Assembly (NCBI RefSeq): GCF_943734655.1
Contig: NC_071353.1
Span: 25,344,501 to 25,408,500, forward strand
Reading direction: 5' to 3'
DNA length: 64,000 bases
DNA from: Sabethes cyaneus
Taxonomy: Eukaryota > Arthropoda > Insecta > Diptera > Culicidae
Position 1 is the stretch's first letter. Every line of letters starts with the position of its first letter. Under the pieces are notes generated by a model. It was not told the origin of the DNA, ran no database searches, and was given only the letters and a program-made list of their open reading frames with translations. Positions 1-12,204 of the stretch are shown in pieces. The position numbers and the translations under genes were made by a program.

Positions 1-29
1 AATTTAAAAATTGCAAATAGTAATCACTT

Positions 30-118
30 GCACACATACATACACACATACATACATACGTACATACATACATACATACATACATACATACATACACACA
101 TACATACATCACACACAT
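30..118. repeat. (CATA)n/(CA)n microsatellite
   Basis: Short-period repeat of CATA, CACA and TACA units. A similar CA-rich tract lies at about 650-705. Both sit in the same dispersed repeat region. Confidence 0.9.
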
Positions 119-189
119 TGAATACAACCAACATTTGATTGATATGATTTGATTTCACACGTTTTAACGGTTCAATATACGGTGCTTAA

Positions 190-833
190 GTGTTAAAGTT
201 TGAATAACTTTTGAATGAACCGTCCGATTTTAAATAACTCGGTTTCGTTTGATAGATCTCAGCAGTAATTTTCAAATAATAATAAAATGTGTGATGTTTT
301 TCATTGAATTAATGTTTATATGTTTCAAAAATATGTTTTAAATACTATTTTTTCACATTTCTTTATGTAACTTTCAAACTACAAGTCCAATCATCATGAA
401 ATTTGGAAGTTAAGGGTTTGCAAGGCTCCTCTTTCATATGCAATCAATTTTGTTCAAATCGGTTAAGGAACCTATGAGATAATGGAGTCCCATATTTTTC
501 GTATTTTTATACATAACTTTTGAACTAAAAGTCCGATCAGTATGAAATTCAATAGCGACCAATGGGACATCTAGACCTTTCATTTGACACTAAGAACATT
601 AAAATCGGTCCAGCCATCTCCGAGAAAAGTGAGTGAGATTAAAAGCGTCACATACACACACACACACACATACACACACACACACACATACATACACACA
701 CACAGAAAATGCTCAGTTTTCGAAACTGAATCGAATGATATATAACATTCGGCCCGCAGGACCTTCTTTCCATTTCCGGTTTTCCAAGTGATTTCTATAC
801 CTTTATACTATATATTTATATAGTAGAAAGGCA
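190..833. repeat. Degenerate ~150 bp tandem monomers, dispersed repeat
   Basis: Three diverged monomers can be seen near 195, 368 and 515. Each begins with a phrase like TAACTTTTGAACTAAAAGTC, continues through GATCA.TATGAAATT, and ends in TTAAAATCGGT-like text. The block is followed by a CA-rich microsatellite. The architecture (microsatellite plus ~150 bp monomers) resembles the Helitron-like copies at 13.7 and 35 kb, but I cannot show sequence identity with them. Confidence 0.45.
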
Positions 834-1862
834 AAAACGTGCGCACTTGATTTTTGAGTAGGAAAAGTGTTTGTACAACCTTTGCAAGTGTTGCTTAAAA
901 TTGATAGCTCTATCCTTTGGTGGAATTCAACTTTTGATTAATCCCCCTAAAAGTAAAATAAAAAAAATATTTTTCGTCATTTTCAATATAACACATTGAT
1001 GTGTTCTGCAAAGCTTTAGTGCATATTATTATAAGAAATTTGGCTGAAAACAGTAACCTTCTATCTGTTCAGCGAAGATAGAAAAATCTGAAGATTAAAA
1101 AAGTCGTTAAACTAAGTTACTCTGTTTTAGCTCTTTTTGTGGTTGTTGTAAGACTTTTTCATGTTCTAAAAAGTTGTACAAATAGTAAAAATACACAACT
1201 ATCTTAAATATAGTATATCTCAATCTTTGCTTGTTTAGGAGTTGCAGAACTTTCAATATAAAAAACTCCAATTTCGACCCCGATTTACTCAACTAGTATG
1301 TATATCGGTATGTATCGGTTACGAATGAAACCTTTTGGATTTTATAGCATTTTTCATACAGTGTTTGGATCATGTGATTACTTAGCTGCCGGCTGCCGAT
1401 ATTCGAGTAACTCGGGGTCAAAATTGGGGTATTTTTTATAATAAAAGTTCTACAGTTGCTAAACTAGCCACGGTAGAGTTATACTATATTTAGCAAAATT
1501 GTGTATTTTTATTATTTGTACAACTTTATAGAACATGGAAAAATCATACAACAACTGCAAAAAGAGCTTAAATATAAAAATTGATTTTACGATTCACATA
1601 TTTTTCTATCTTCGCTGAAGGGATAGAAAATTACTGTCTTCAGCAAATTTTCTTATAATAATATGCTCTAAAACTTCGCAGAACACTTCAATGTGTTATA
1701 TTGAAACTAAAGAAAAATGAGTTTTTTATTTCACTTGTAGGGGGATTAATCAAAAATGGGATTCAACCAAACGATAGATCTTTTAATCTCAAGAAACTCT
1801 TGCAAAGGTTCCACAAACCTAAAACCAAGATTTCCTACTCAAAACTCTAGTGCGCACGTTTT
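834..1862. mobile_element. Foldback element with ~458 bp inverted arms
   Basis: The left arm (834-1291) and right arm (1404-1862) are imperfect reverse complements around a 112 bp spacer. The outer ends are AAAACGTGCGCACT and AGTGCGCACGTTTT. Matching internal landmarks include the AACACATTGATGTGTTCTGC-like segment near 990 and its counterpart near 1695, and CGACCCCGATTTACTC opposite GAGTAACTCGGGGTC at the inner edges. There is no transposase and no clean target duplication. A single-stranded transcript would fold into a long hairpin. Confidence 0.8.
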
Positions 1863-2109
1863 GGTTTATTGGTTTTGGATCTCTGTGCATTTGGTACTTT
1901 TCATTTCCGTACTGGTACTGACCGGAATCCTGAACATTTTCGCAGATTTCCGTACTGAACAACCTTATTTGACTTTCTTCAACGTGTCTATGAAGTTTTC
2001 TGAAGAGTAATGCATATTCTGCTATCCATTTTTTCCCCAATATGATCCTGCTACTGCTGTATGTATGTATTGTTTGTATATTTATTCTTATCAACGTTAT
2101 ATGTTCTAT

Positions 2110-2560
2110 ATCCTTCAAGTTCTATGAGAAGGTGTATCAATCTGGCAAAGTTTACTAGGGGGCGAAGCACGATATGTGTCGTGTCTACGAAGGAAATCTT
2201 ATCACAAATGAGCGCGAGGAGGTCAACAGATGGAAGCAGTTCTTCGATGAGCACCTCAATATCGATGACTAGGGGGCGCTTCTCAGAAGGAGAAGGGACG
2301 GAAGTTAGTCTAGGAGTGTCTATAAATTCGACCAGCAATTGGACAGATGAAGAGCAATGTAGCCGCCGGAAAGGACCGACTCCCGGCAGAACTCAACAAA
2401 CATGATAAAGAACCAATAGCAACGGCACTTCTGTGGATAAATTCAAGGGTCTGGGAGGATCAAAAACTAGCAGATGAGTGGATGGAAGATGTGGTTTGTC
2501 CTATCTACAAGAATGCAGCGATACAGCTGAGCGCGAACAGCTATGGCAGATAATGCACAA
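2110..2560 (+). pseudogene. Non-LTR retrotransposon reverse transcriptase fragment
   Basis: The translation from about 2347 contains AAGKDRLPAEL followed by a stretch ending in WMEDVVCPIYKNAA. This matches the usual pattern of the reverse transcriptase N-terminal region in mosquito non-LTR elements (AAGxDGxPAEL, then a W..xxxCPIYKKG motif). The upstream part (YEGNLITNE, then a stretch like the usual RW.EYF segment) lies in other frames with stops, so it is a decayed, partial copy. The clade was not determined. It is probably the same broad family as the fragments at 9.1, 27.0 and 59.4 kb. Confidence 0.7.
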
Positions 2561-5500
2561 AAACGGTTTTCCGAAATAAAAACTGAAAAACGGCTGATCA
2601 AAGCTTCCCTGGAGCGAGTAATGTGCGACATGCGTCTCTCCGGGGCAAAAAGAAGATGGGGGGTTAAAATACATACCAATTTTGTCTACCCGTTCACTAA
2701 ATGTTAACCAATTTTGAGATTATTTTTTTGTTTTTTTTTGTTGAACAGACAACGTGAACAAAGTTCGGAAGGCACCGAACCGGAATGACAAACATAACAC
2801 GGCGAACAAAACTCGCTGAAAGCTGTAAAGAAAGTTCACAAAATCGCTCTGCATTAGCTTTAGCAAAAACTAACCGCATTGGGCCCAACTGAAATCTAAG
2901 GGTGTGAAAAATAAAGAATTTTGCCGCCACATGACTCGTCTGTTTTCAGTGAACATCAGCAACTGGCTCGTCAGCTGTGATTAAAAACTGAAATGGTATC
3001 CTACAAAATCAAACAGAAAGCTGTTGGCTATCTCAATTTAAAGTCTGCGTATTTTTGTGACAAAAAGCATGAATGCAGTCTTTAAAATTTCTCATCGTTT
3101 TCAGTTTCTGCTGAAATCAACATAGGGCTTGAGGTCGTATATTTGGCACGCTTCTAATTACTATTCTAACTACTAGTCTAACTATTCGATCTCACTAATC
3201 TCCGTTCAATATTTTTTTCTTTCTCACAGTGCAGTTTGCAACCAACATCGACCTTATTTGATATTAAATGCCCAATCCCAGGAAAGCAATCGTCCGTGTA
3301 ACATGCTTATTGACGATAATTGTCACAATAACTTTATCACAGCCGTTTCCGCCACCTTTAGACTTCATCACCCTCTAAAGAATAGAAAAGAAAAAAAACT
3401 TTCCAGATTGAAACCTTAATCCCCAGTGCTTGCTAATGATTGTAAACAATCGGCAACAACAACTCTGCGAACACGTTTGCCCGTTTTCGGTCCGAAGTAA
3501 ATCGTCTCGTGCAATCGTCCGCAGAATGGCCAAGTCCATTAAATTTAAAACAGTGTCCTTATTCACAGCCACGACTGCAGACTGCAACGGCTGCTAGTCC
3601 TGCTGCTACTCCTGCTGCTGTTGCTGCTGCTGCAAAAGATGGAGATCCCGCAAAGTGAGAACCCAAACGGAAGCCAACGGAAACGTGTTTTGCTTTAATT
3701 AGAATATTATTTGAATATTGTCTGTTCGTGGTTTGGGGCAGCACGCGGCGGGCATGGCTGGCAAACCGTCAATTTCGAACCTAAATAGGTCGAGTGCGTG
3801 CAAGTTGAAGTTTCCTCTTCGTTTTTTTTGCCACCACGGATGGAGCGTGTTCATTTCATACCATCCGGAACGTGAGTGAGTTGCCAAAGAGTCGATGGCG
3901 AAATATGCCGTGGCAGAGTAGGTGACCGACCATTCTCCACACTTCATTCATTGCGGTACTCGGCTATACGGGACAAATTGGAGGCCCATAAAAAGGCTTC
4001 ACAGCACCCGACGGAAATAAAACGGGTGGAAGTTATACGGTTACATTTGTAATTATTACAGCTGCTGGACGGTGCGCGCGGTGGCATGTGCGACGGTGAA
4101 CATTGTGCCGGTGCGTGCACGCACGGGACGCGCCATTAAATCGCAGAATCTGCGCAACGAAATGTGGCTTTATTGAAATGGGCCTCTATTCCCGTAACCT
4201 GTAATGGTGGAGCGTGAGGATGCCACAAACTTCGAATGGTGAAGGAGCTCCGGTCAAATTATCGGCCAACCAACTGTTGGAAAGAACAGTTCATTTGCTT
4301 TGCTGCCGTTTGTTAAAACAAACGTGTATTTGATAGTAAGTTGCTCTTTAAATTGATAATGATTTTACTCTAGAAATTTCGAAAGTTTTCATAATTAAAT
4401 TGAGATTTTTTTGTACGATTCTACTGAAGGCATCAGCACTGCAATTATGTAACACAAATTAAGTCCTGTAGTTAAGTCGGACAAATCTCTTAGAATATAT
4501 TTAATTTGATTCGTTTGTCTCCTATATGCAATCCTATTTAAGCTGCTGTACACTGAAACATAAACTAACCGCGCTCTCTGATAGGTCACGGTCATCCCCT
4601 CCGGGGAGGGAAAATGTTAATGCAATAGAAAAGGGACGCTTTATACAATCATCTCTGTCGCTGTACAGTTTAATGAAGAGCCTTCATCGCCACCGTGGCG
4701 TGGGCGGGAGGTACTTGATTGTGATTCCCCTTGTCACAATCACACCGCACCTTGTAGTTTTAAAACGAACGGAACGGTAAAAAATGTTACCAGCAGTGTA
4801 CCGTTTCAGTGCAGTTCTCGGACACAGTCGAATAGTTCGCAACGGTTATGAATAAAGTTAGCGTTCGTTAATTAATACAAGTATGAAACAGATTTTGAAA
4901 TGAATAAATGGAATATGAATCGAATGCACAAACTTCAAACATGAACAGTTTCGGAATATATATTATAATTAAAACCGGCGAATGTTCCGCGACTATCGCT
5001 GCATAACTAAGTAGCCGTTGGGAAGGCAACGCTCGGGCATAGGGCTGTGTAGGTTTCCCCGGCGCAACCAGTATAGTTAATAGGCAGCTCTAGTCACGAT
5101 GCCACTCGTTTTCTGCGGCCACAAACCAGCCGGTGGCCGCTGTGCCTGCGATCAGAATGGTAATGAGCGTTATTGATGTTATCATATCGAGTTCCGCTGG
5201 TAAAAGTTTACCGGTAGACCACCCGGACATTCCATATTCAAATGGCATTTTTTAGAAGCGTATAAAATGGTTGGAATTTTTAACTGTACCTCACAGTGCG
5301 CTGTGATAATCATGGTAAACTCTGTGCATGTATTTTAACACACTTTCATAAACAACTACAATGCCAGAAACGAAGAACAACACGAATAAGCACATTTTCC
5401 AGAAAGAGCATAATTTTAGCTCACCAGAGCGTTGGTTTCCTTCTCGGTTTCCGAGTTTCCTGAAACTCTAGTGGATACATACGCTGAATAACCAATAACG

Positions 5501-6839
5501 TAACGTTAGTCAGCAAAATTTCAACATCTGTCATGTAAAAGTGCCGGAAGCACACTGGAATCTCACTTGCACATGCGGTTGGCGAACGAAATAACAATTT
5601 CTGCTGTTCATTCTGTAGGAAAAATAACAATTCGGAGGAAATAAATTCCTCTGAAAGTAATTCGATAGTTGCTGCCATGCCAAGAGTGCTCACACGAATG
5701 AGCTAGATGGATACTGTTTGCATTGCGCAGTTTTGCACGCAATTAATTTCCCTAAAATGAGCGATTTTTGGAAGTTCTAAAAAAATGGCTGTTATGTAAG
5801 CTCGATGGAAATGTAACTTTCTCCATTATTGAATTTGAGAACCAACTACAATAAAGTACCACCTCGATAAGTTTCCGGGTGGATAAATTACCATGCGTCC
5901 GTTTTTTTCTTCATTAATGGAGACGCGTAGTACTACAATATAACTTAAAAGTTTTCAAATCACAGTTCGAAGCTTTAAATCTAATCATTTAAACACTAAT
6001 CAAATTATTACTGCCCAAATCCGATTGAACTATATTTGATAGGTGAAAACCACCCGCTCGTTTTAACATGCTGTTGGCTATGCTGTATGATTAAAATCAA
6101 AGCATACCGAATTCAAGCCTTGGTTCTACATTCCAGTTTCGGTATTTAACTTTCTTATTTGTCAAACTTCAAAGCAGAATAATAGTACAATTCAGTACAA
6201 CTACCAGCTCTCGATTGATAAAAGCATCGCACCTTATAGCAAATTCGATTCAGTAAAATTAAGTTTTATTTTCAAATTGCTAACAGTTCGTTGCAAGTGT
6301 TATCCGAAAGCGCGATGCCATATTATAAAATTGCCAGAAGTCAAGAGCCAAATCATAGCGGAAATAGCTCTCTCAAACAACAGATGCGTGGGCAAGCTTC
6401 TGAGCATCTATGTTTTTTTTTCTTTAAGCAGGAAGCTGAATTGTAAGTCCTTTTCCGAGTAACAGCAAAGCAAGCATGAAAAAGCTGGTATTTACGGAAG
6501 CTTGTTTGTTGATGTAACATTACGCTGAATGTAACGTCAACTTGGCTTTTTGTTGATTCTAAATTTGGATTATCTCCGAGCTGTTTTCCAATATAAAGGT
6601 CCAAATCACAAAGGAAAACCTTAGCTTGGTGTGTTTGTTAATTTTTAATGAGAGAAAAATACATTTTTAGATCAAAGTTTTCTTTTTCAGGAAGGGGGCC
6701 GCTTACCCGCTTAGCCTACTTAAGTAAAAGTACAAATCCATATAAAGCTAATTGACAAATTTACTTTGGGCATAAAGAGATTCCCAGAATAAAAGTCACA
6801 TATGCTTCTACCAACAGTACCTATTGGTATAGTATTACA
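2561..6839. other. No recognisable gene; unique-looking AT-rich DNA
   Basis: About 4.3 kb with only short, unconvincing frames on both strands. It holds a TGC-rich microsatellite at about 3590-3633 and a locally GC-richer stretch at about 3950-4260. I see no conserved protein motif, splice structure or RNA gene. Confidence 0.5.
3590..3633. repeat. (CTG/TGC)n interrupted microsatellite
   Basis: A run of CTGCTG/TGCTGC units interrupted by CTAGTC and CTACTC. On the minus strand it reads as alanine-rich codons, but there is no supporting gene context. Confidence 0.8.
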
Positions 6840-6948
6840 TCCAAAGCACCGATGTGGGTTTTATTGTACTCTTATGACGGTCTTCAAGACTAATTTTGGT
6901 CTTAAATGCCATCATAAGAGAGTAATAAAACCCAAAATGTTACTTGGG
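6840..6948. mobile_element. Palindromic MITE, CCCAAGTAACA family
   Basis: About 109 bp of inverted repeat: GTGGGTTTTATTGTACTCTTAT.. on the left mirrors ..ATAAGAGAGTAATAAAACCC on the right, ending in GTTACTTGGG. Related copies are at 14141-15313 (split) and 27665-27772. The left terminus is degraded (TCCAAAGCACC). Confidence 0.75.
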
Positions 6949-7800
6949 ATATTATAGATATTGCCGTAAGAAAATTCCCTCAATTAAGGAAATTCGAAAC
7001 AATTAGATACAGGCTTTATTTCATAATATTAGGAGTTTTTTCATGTTTTCATATAATCTGAACTATAATTTATAATCTAAATGTTTTTTCAACAAAATAT
7101 CTCAATTATACCAATTAATATGATGACAATGGGATTGGCGAACGAAAATTAAGATGGCAAAGAAGATATAAATCACATTCAACTTCCAATTTCCCATCCA
7201 ATTTTTTATTGCTTTCAACTGTTCTTCAGAGCTATTCAGTATGTCAAAATACACATTCTTTCTTAAGACTGTTTTTCAATAAATAAATTGGAGTTAGTTA
7301 TAATTACCCTTATTTGCTTTTGGGATTTACTTCATCTGATGTTTTGACAACATTTGGAAGCTATTTGAGTTCATTTCACGGGCGAAAAATAAGTTTTTAT
7401 ACTGTTTAATTTGCTTTTACCAAGATTTTTAGGGATAATAGGGCAAAATGAAATGGAACTTCCCAAGGTTTGCACAAGAGGGGACTATCACTAATCGATT
7501 GCTTGTATTTTTCACACATATATAGGTATCTTGTAAGTTTCCAAACTAGCGGCTTCAATTAATTGGGATTACGAGCTTGTTTTTGCCCATTGTGCGGTGG
7601 TGGTAAATTACAGAAGACTTGCCGTATCTACGTCCGGCAACAGATTGCCTGTTTCTATCGCACCGACCGAGTAGATAACAGTAGTTCTTCTCGGCAGTAG
7701 AAGTAAAGAGCAGTTATACAAAAAATAATTACCATCGTTGAGGCAAGAGTGTGATAAAACTGGGAGAATAAAACAAAATTAGATATTAGGCTACCTAATA
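6949..7800. other. No feature seen
   Basis: AT-rich sequence with no convincing frame, repeat or RNA gene. Confidence 0.5.
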
Positions 7801-7803
7801 GAA

Positions 7804-7880
7804 GGGCGCGGCAGTGGTTTAGTTAGTAAAACATTCGCGTACCAATCGGAACAACGTGAGTGCGAACCCCACCTGCCATT
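7804..7880 (+). repeat. tRNA-like sequence, SINE head or tRNA pseudogene
   Basis: A box A-like TGGTTTAGTTAG lies near 7815 and a box B-like GAGTGCGAACCCC near 7858. Spacing is about right for an RNA polymerase III promoter. No clean cloverleaf can be drawn and the downstream sequence has no recognised SINE body, so a functional tRNA is unlikely. Confidence 0.4.
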
Positions 7881-8278
7881 GAACGACCCAATATATATTT
7901 GGCCTGTACATCGAAATTTTCTAGTTCATCCAGTCTATTATTCTTCGCACCGCTTTCTCACTTTAACCACTTTGGTTTTAACCATTTGGTCATTCACCAG
8001 TGCTCTAATTTATACTGAAAATATTCTTAAAACTATATTCGCAGCTAATAGGAAAACCAATACCATTTAAAAACATTCGTAGTCTTATTTTCTGTCACAA
8101 AAGTTGCTATTACGAATGGCTCGAGTTTGGTACGAGAGCATATTCGTAGCACATTATGCACTAAAACGCATTTGATGCACGATTATTGTTTTGGCATCGT
8201 TATCGACGAGATCGAGCTGCGAAGATTGTATAGAAGAGAAAATTTCCTCCTTTCCTGTGCAATTATGATCTGCTTCAA

Positions 8279-8446
8279 GTGGGGCCCTGTAGCCGCAAGG
8301 TTACCGAGTCTGCATTGCCAAACGAGTGGTCGTGGGTCCAAATCTTAGTACAATTAGACCATTCGACATTAAGTGACTTTAACATGGGTTTATTCTCAGG
8401 TTCCTCTACATCCTTCCTACTAAATTCTGCGTTTCTAATAATGAAG
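8279..8446 (+). repeat. tRNA-derived SINE, head portion (copy 1)
   Basis: It begins GGGGCCCTGTAGCCGCAAGG and has a box B-like GGTCGTGGGTCCAAATC. It matches the reverse complement of 33231-33673 through the tRNA-like head and about 90 bp of body (CAAGTGACTTTA.CATGGGTTTATT). It stops at 8446, where a TIR element is inserted. The body appears to resume at 9809. Confidence 0.7.
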
Positions 8447-9144
8447 CAGGGCCGACGCTAGCCAATTTGTCGCTCCACACAATTCTCGAAATGGCGCCCC
8501 CAGAACAAGTGAAAACCAGCCGGCGTAGCTGTGTGCAGATATTTTACTACCTACACACTCGCAAATGCACAGTCTCGTAGCGTCTTTCTGCATTACCACT
8601 CACGAGGCAAACAACTCGTTGCCCGTGAGGGCCAGCGGCACACTGGGATACAGATTTTGCATTACTTTTTGTTTTCTTCTTCATCTTACGACCTCGATTC
8701 TACACGCGAGTAGGAGTGCGAGTGCTCGCGAGTGATCGGTATCAGTGGCTCAGGCTGCAATAACGTGCGAGAGTGACGACCGTGGCTGTTACCTAAATGC
8801 GCACTCGCAAAAGTCGTTAATAACCAAGAGCGGGAGTCCGAAAGAAATGCTTATGCCGGCGTGTTCACTGGAACGAGTAGGGCTTCGTAAAACTGGTCAC
8901 AGTCACCCATTATTTCTTTAGAATAATTACCCATTATTAGAAATGATAAACCTTCAAAAGTGAAAAAGTTCGGTTAATATTTCCCGTTACTTCAGAAACT
9001 TCGTCCTCATACCTTGCTACTTCATGTATGATGAATCGGCTGATTGCGGATTCTGAAGAGATTCGAAAGTCTCTCCCGAAAAATTTCTAAATAATTTAAT
9101 ATCATCAATGCCACTTTCTCGCCACGTTTATCTGAGTGTTTTAA

Positions 9145-9705
9145 TTGTTGTGTTTTGTTGCGAATAGATTTTCATCAGGAGAACGTGGAGCGCAAACGGA
9201 AAGCGAAGACTGGTGTAGGCGTATGAACCATGCACTGCAGGCACTACTTGGAATGATTCTCAAAGTACAATCATCGAAAGTTGGGAGAGTACGATGGGTC
9301 GGTCACGTCGCAAGAATACCGGATGCTCTTCTAGACCTTCATCGGCCTTAAGCGCCCCATACACGTACGCATATGTTGTCTTCGAAACGAATAAAATGTT
9401 GGCGGGTCATTCAGGTCGAGCGACAAGCCCAACATCTTTTGTCTGCTTGGTTCGTGGCGCTCACACACAGGCGAGAGTGTTGACCGAACATGAATTCACC
9501 AACATTTTCGGCCAACATGTTCGTACGTGTATGAGGACCTTTAGGAATAGAGACAGAGAGACCCAACTTACTAGATGGCTCGACCAGATTGAAGCCAATT
9601 TGCTTGTGTCGAGATGCTCAACGAATTGGTGGCAAATAACCCGGGACCCAATACAGCGGAGAGTAACTCTAGATACACTTGCCATCCCGGCTTTATGTTG
9701 CTAAA
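9145..9705 (+). pseudogene. Non-LTR retrotransposon C-terminal fragment
   Basis: Two blocks of the C-terminal region of an endonuclease-reverse transcriptase polyprotein can be read. The first (about 9205-9340) contains WCRRMNHALQ and VRWVGHVARIPD. The second (about 9563-9650) contains TRWLDQIEANL followed by NWWQITRDPIQ. They are separated by about 200 bp that look like an inserted palindromic element. Frames differ, and there is no catalytic domain, so it is a dead remnant. Confidence 0.7.
9353..9547. mobile_element. Small palindromic insertion inside the non-LTR fossil
   Basis: CATACACGTACGCATATGTTG near 9358-9378 is mirrored by CAACATGTTCGTACGTGTATG near 9523-9543. It falls exactly between the two halves of the retrotransposon coding remnant. 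The precise ends and target duplication are not resolved. Confidence 0.45.
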
Positions 9706-9808
9706 GGAGAAGGAAGAATGAAGTTTATTTAATGAAGGCGAAATGGCGCCCCCTCGAAGTGGCACTCCAAGCAGCTGCTTGTTTTGCTTAAGGGAAGCGC
9801 CGGCCCTG

Positions 9809-10090
9809 AAGCTTCTTGCCAGGGAATGTTATAAAAGTGGTGCTTGCTTGAGGTGCGAATGAAGTCTCTTGTTCTCGGGTAAATTATAACTTGTTCCACT
9901 AGCTGATTCTAGGAATGAAATGGGTAATGGAAAAGTAGTAAGGAAAAAACCACCTACACACATACCAGCCCTCACTTTGTGCTGAACTCTGCTTTACCGA
10001 CCATAAAGCTTCTAGCCCTGACTAATTATAAGAATAATGGTACTTGCTCGAGGTGCGAATAAAGCTTCTTGTCCAAGGGCCAAGAGCGAT
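9809..10090 (+). repeat. SINE remainder with a ~198 bp direct repeat
   Basis: The segment near 9808-9880 (GCTTGAGGTGCGAATGAAG) recurs near 10004-10080 (GCTCGAGGTGCGAATAAAG). The sequence after the TIR insertion (AAGCTTCTTGCCAGGG) aligns loosely with the body of the SINE at 33.5 kb, so this is probably its continuation. Confidence 0.4.
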
Positions 10091-11626
10091 ACTGCAATAA
10101 AAACGAAGTGCGGAATACAACACCTGAATGATATCAAAATAAATCAAAATACTGGTCGTAGTAATAATATTCATACAAATAATTGATCTGCGCCATATGT
10201 AGTCGTCGTGGTTCTGTATTGAGTAGCGTCGTCGGCTGTTCGTCCGGTAATATGACAAACCAGCTCAACTTCGATTCTCGATCATGTTCGCTACTTTCCG
10301 ATAGATGTCGGTATTATTCTATTTTTTCAAGCGCGTATGGCGCTATAGCGATATATCTCTATATATTAGCGTTGGTAAGAGGAAATGCTTATCAACTTAG
10401 GGACTATATTGGCTCGTTTCATTATGCCTGATTTTTGTTTTCAGTTACTTATTATAGTTCAAGTTGTCACGTAATTTTCGAGCCGTAAATCTCGCATGTG
10501 CGTAGTATTTTTCGATATTAATTAAATTATGGTTGTATATGAGCACCAATGGCATTATATTAAATTTATTAAAAAGGTATTTTTTAAAGGTATCTTAATT
10601 TTCGTAATAGAGGCGAACCAGCCGCAAGCTGAAAACCTCTCTAATATATAATGCTCTAATATAATCTCTAATATAATAATACCTCTCTAATATATACATA
10701 TAAATAAAAAAAAATTCGTAATTACTGGCTTTACCAGAAAATTTTTGAATATCCAGGTTAGTCTCATATAACTGGTGCTTACATTATCCATCTAGCTCCC
10801 CCCATCTACTAACAACTATTCCTTTCCCGAAATACTTGTGAAGATGCAGGGGATTCCCCGGTCTTTAGTAGCAACAAGTATTGGACTAACATTCCTTCCC
10901 ATCCCACCAGGACCCGCATTCGGACGTGGCCGGCGTCGGTATTGATCAGCATACAGGGACCTGATAAGGTTGCAAAATGAGGAATAGCGTGCTGTCCCAA
11001 GTATGCTCTTTCTAGCCATCATTTTGCAATTTTCATCGGTCCTGGTCAATAACAGAGTAGCAGCACACGGGCGGTATCCTATGCTTATGCTTATGCTTAT
11101 GTCGGTATTATTCTATTTTTATCATGAGCTTGTATACAATGATACGAATACACCCTCCTTTATTTGTATGAAACATTCGCCTTCATCTAAAGAATCTACT
11201 TCGCGGTAAAAAACAATAGCTTGGTGTCAGCTTTAGCCTTATAGGGTACGGGTGGGTATTTCCAGCCCATTAAGCGGTAGCCTGAACAATATTCAGGAAC
11301 TACGTTGAAACTATATTAATTCGAGACAAGATTTTTATACCAGTTGATAGAATAATATTTACTGAATATCAGTGTGTATTTTGGTCTTAATAAAACGCTA
11401 CTGAATTTGAGTTATAGTCGCGAGAAATGATGAAGTCGCTGCGACTAAATTGAGCCCATTTTCTATAGTGGTGTCTGTGTTTTTTAAATCCGACAGGCCG
11501 AAATAGCTAGCACAGCAATTAAATGCTTTTCAAAAACAGATCAAAGGAGACAAGAAAAGTGAGAACGATAACTAACTCCTTGCTATTGCCTACATTCCGG
11601 GCTCATTGAAGATAATTAGTTTTGCA
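10091..11626. other. No gene; AT-rich local repeats
   Basis: It contains a local cluster of CTCTAATATA units near 10636-10700. Another possible retroposon tail lies at 11079-11101. No protein motif is recognised. Confidence 0.45.
10816..11101 (+). repeat. Possible retroposon with (TATGCT)n tail
   Basis: A GC-richer block containing GGTCAATAACAGAGTAGCAG and CACACGGGCGGTATCC ends in three units of ATGCTT. Such a simple-sequence tail suggests the 3' end of a SINE or non-LTR element. No box A or box B is clear. Confidence 0.35.
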
Positions 11627-11695
11627 GTGACAACAGCTTGCTGCTGGCGCTAGTGTATCACTGAATCGGTCATATACACTAGCGCCAGTTGTCAC
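11627..11695. repeat. Short palindrome (69 bp)
   Basis: GTGACAAC.. and CTGGCGCTAGTGTAT are mirrored by ATACACTAGCGCCAG and TTGTCAC. The left arm has about 10 extra bases. It is related in sequence to the palindrome at 58611-58682. Confidence 0.65.
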
Positions 11696-12204
11696 TCAAC
11701 TATATTTTCATATCAGAGGGGAATTTTTGTGTTCTTCCGTGATAAAAAGAAGTAGAATTGTTCTGTGATAGCATATTCACAGCTGTTTAGTTTCTAGAAT
11801 AAGTAAACGTGATCATAATTGTGTGTTTTCCAAACCATCATCGAGAGCGGATACGCGTAAGCGATTGCTGCTAGTTTTTTCAGCCTGGCTACGTGCCAGT
11901 GGAAAAACAGTGGTTTTGATGTTTATTGAATAAAATTAAGCAAACTACTTACATTTTTATGAAAATAGTTATAACACATTAAAGCCAATGAGTGCTACAT
12001 TCGTTTTAGTATTGTTATATAGCGGCAAAGTTTTTATTTGGGAAAGTGTAGCCAAAAAAGGTAATGTATGCCGAAATTAGTAGCGTGATGGGAATACCCT
12101 CCCGTACCCTATATAGGTTAACCGATGCGCAAGGTGTCGACTTGATGTCATTTGTTATTTCTTTACCGCGCGCGAAGAAGGAGTACCGCATCGTCGTAGT
12201 AAAG
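11696..12204. other. No feature seen
   Basis: AT-rich DNA without a convincing frame or repeat. Confidence 0.45.

Larger units (their letters stand above)
8447..9808. mobile_element. 1.36 kb TIR element, hAT-like ends
   Basis: The ends are CAGGGCCGACGCT on the left and AGCGCCGGCCCTG on the right, a 13-bp terminal inverted repeat with one mismatch. Both subterminal regions carry GGCGCCCCC. It interrupts a tRNA-derived SINE. Only AAG is shared at the junctions, so the 8-bp duplication expected of hAT is not visible and the class remains tentative. The interior is a non-LTR fossil, not a transposase. Confidence 0.6.

Noticed and set aside
7804..7880. Functional tRNA gene
   Set aside because: Box A and box B are visible, but acceptor and anticodon stems do not pair convincingly. 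Same judgement for the tRNA-like heads at 8279 and 33673.
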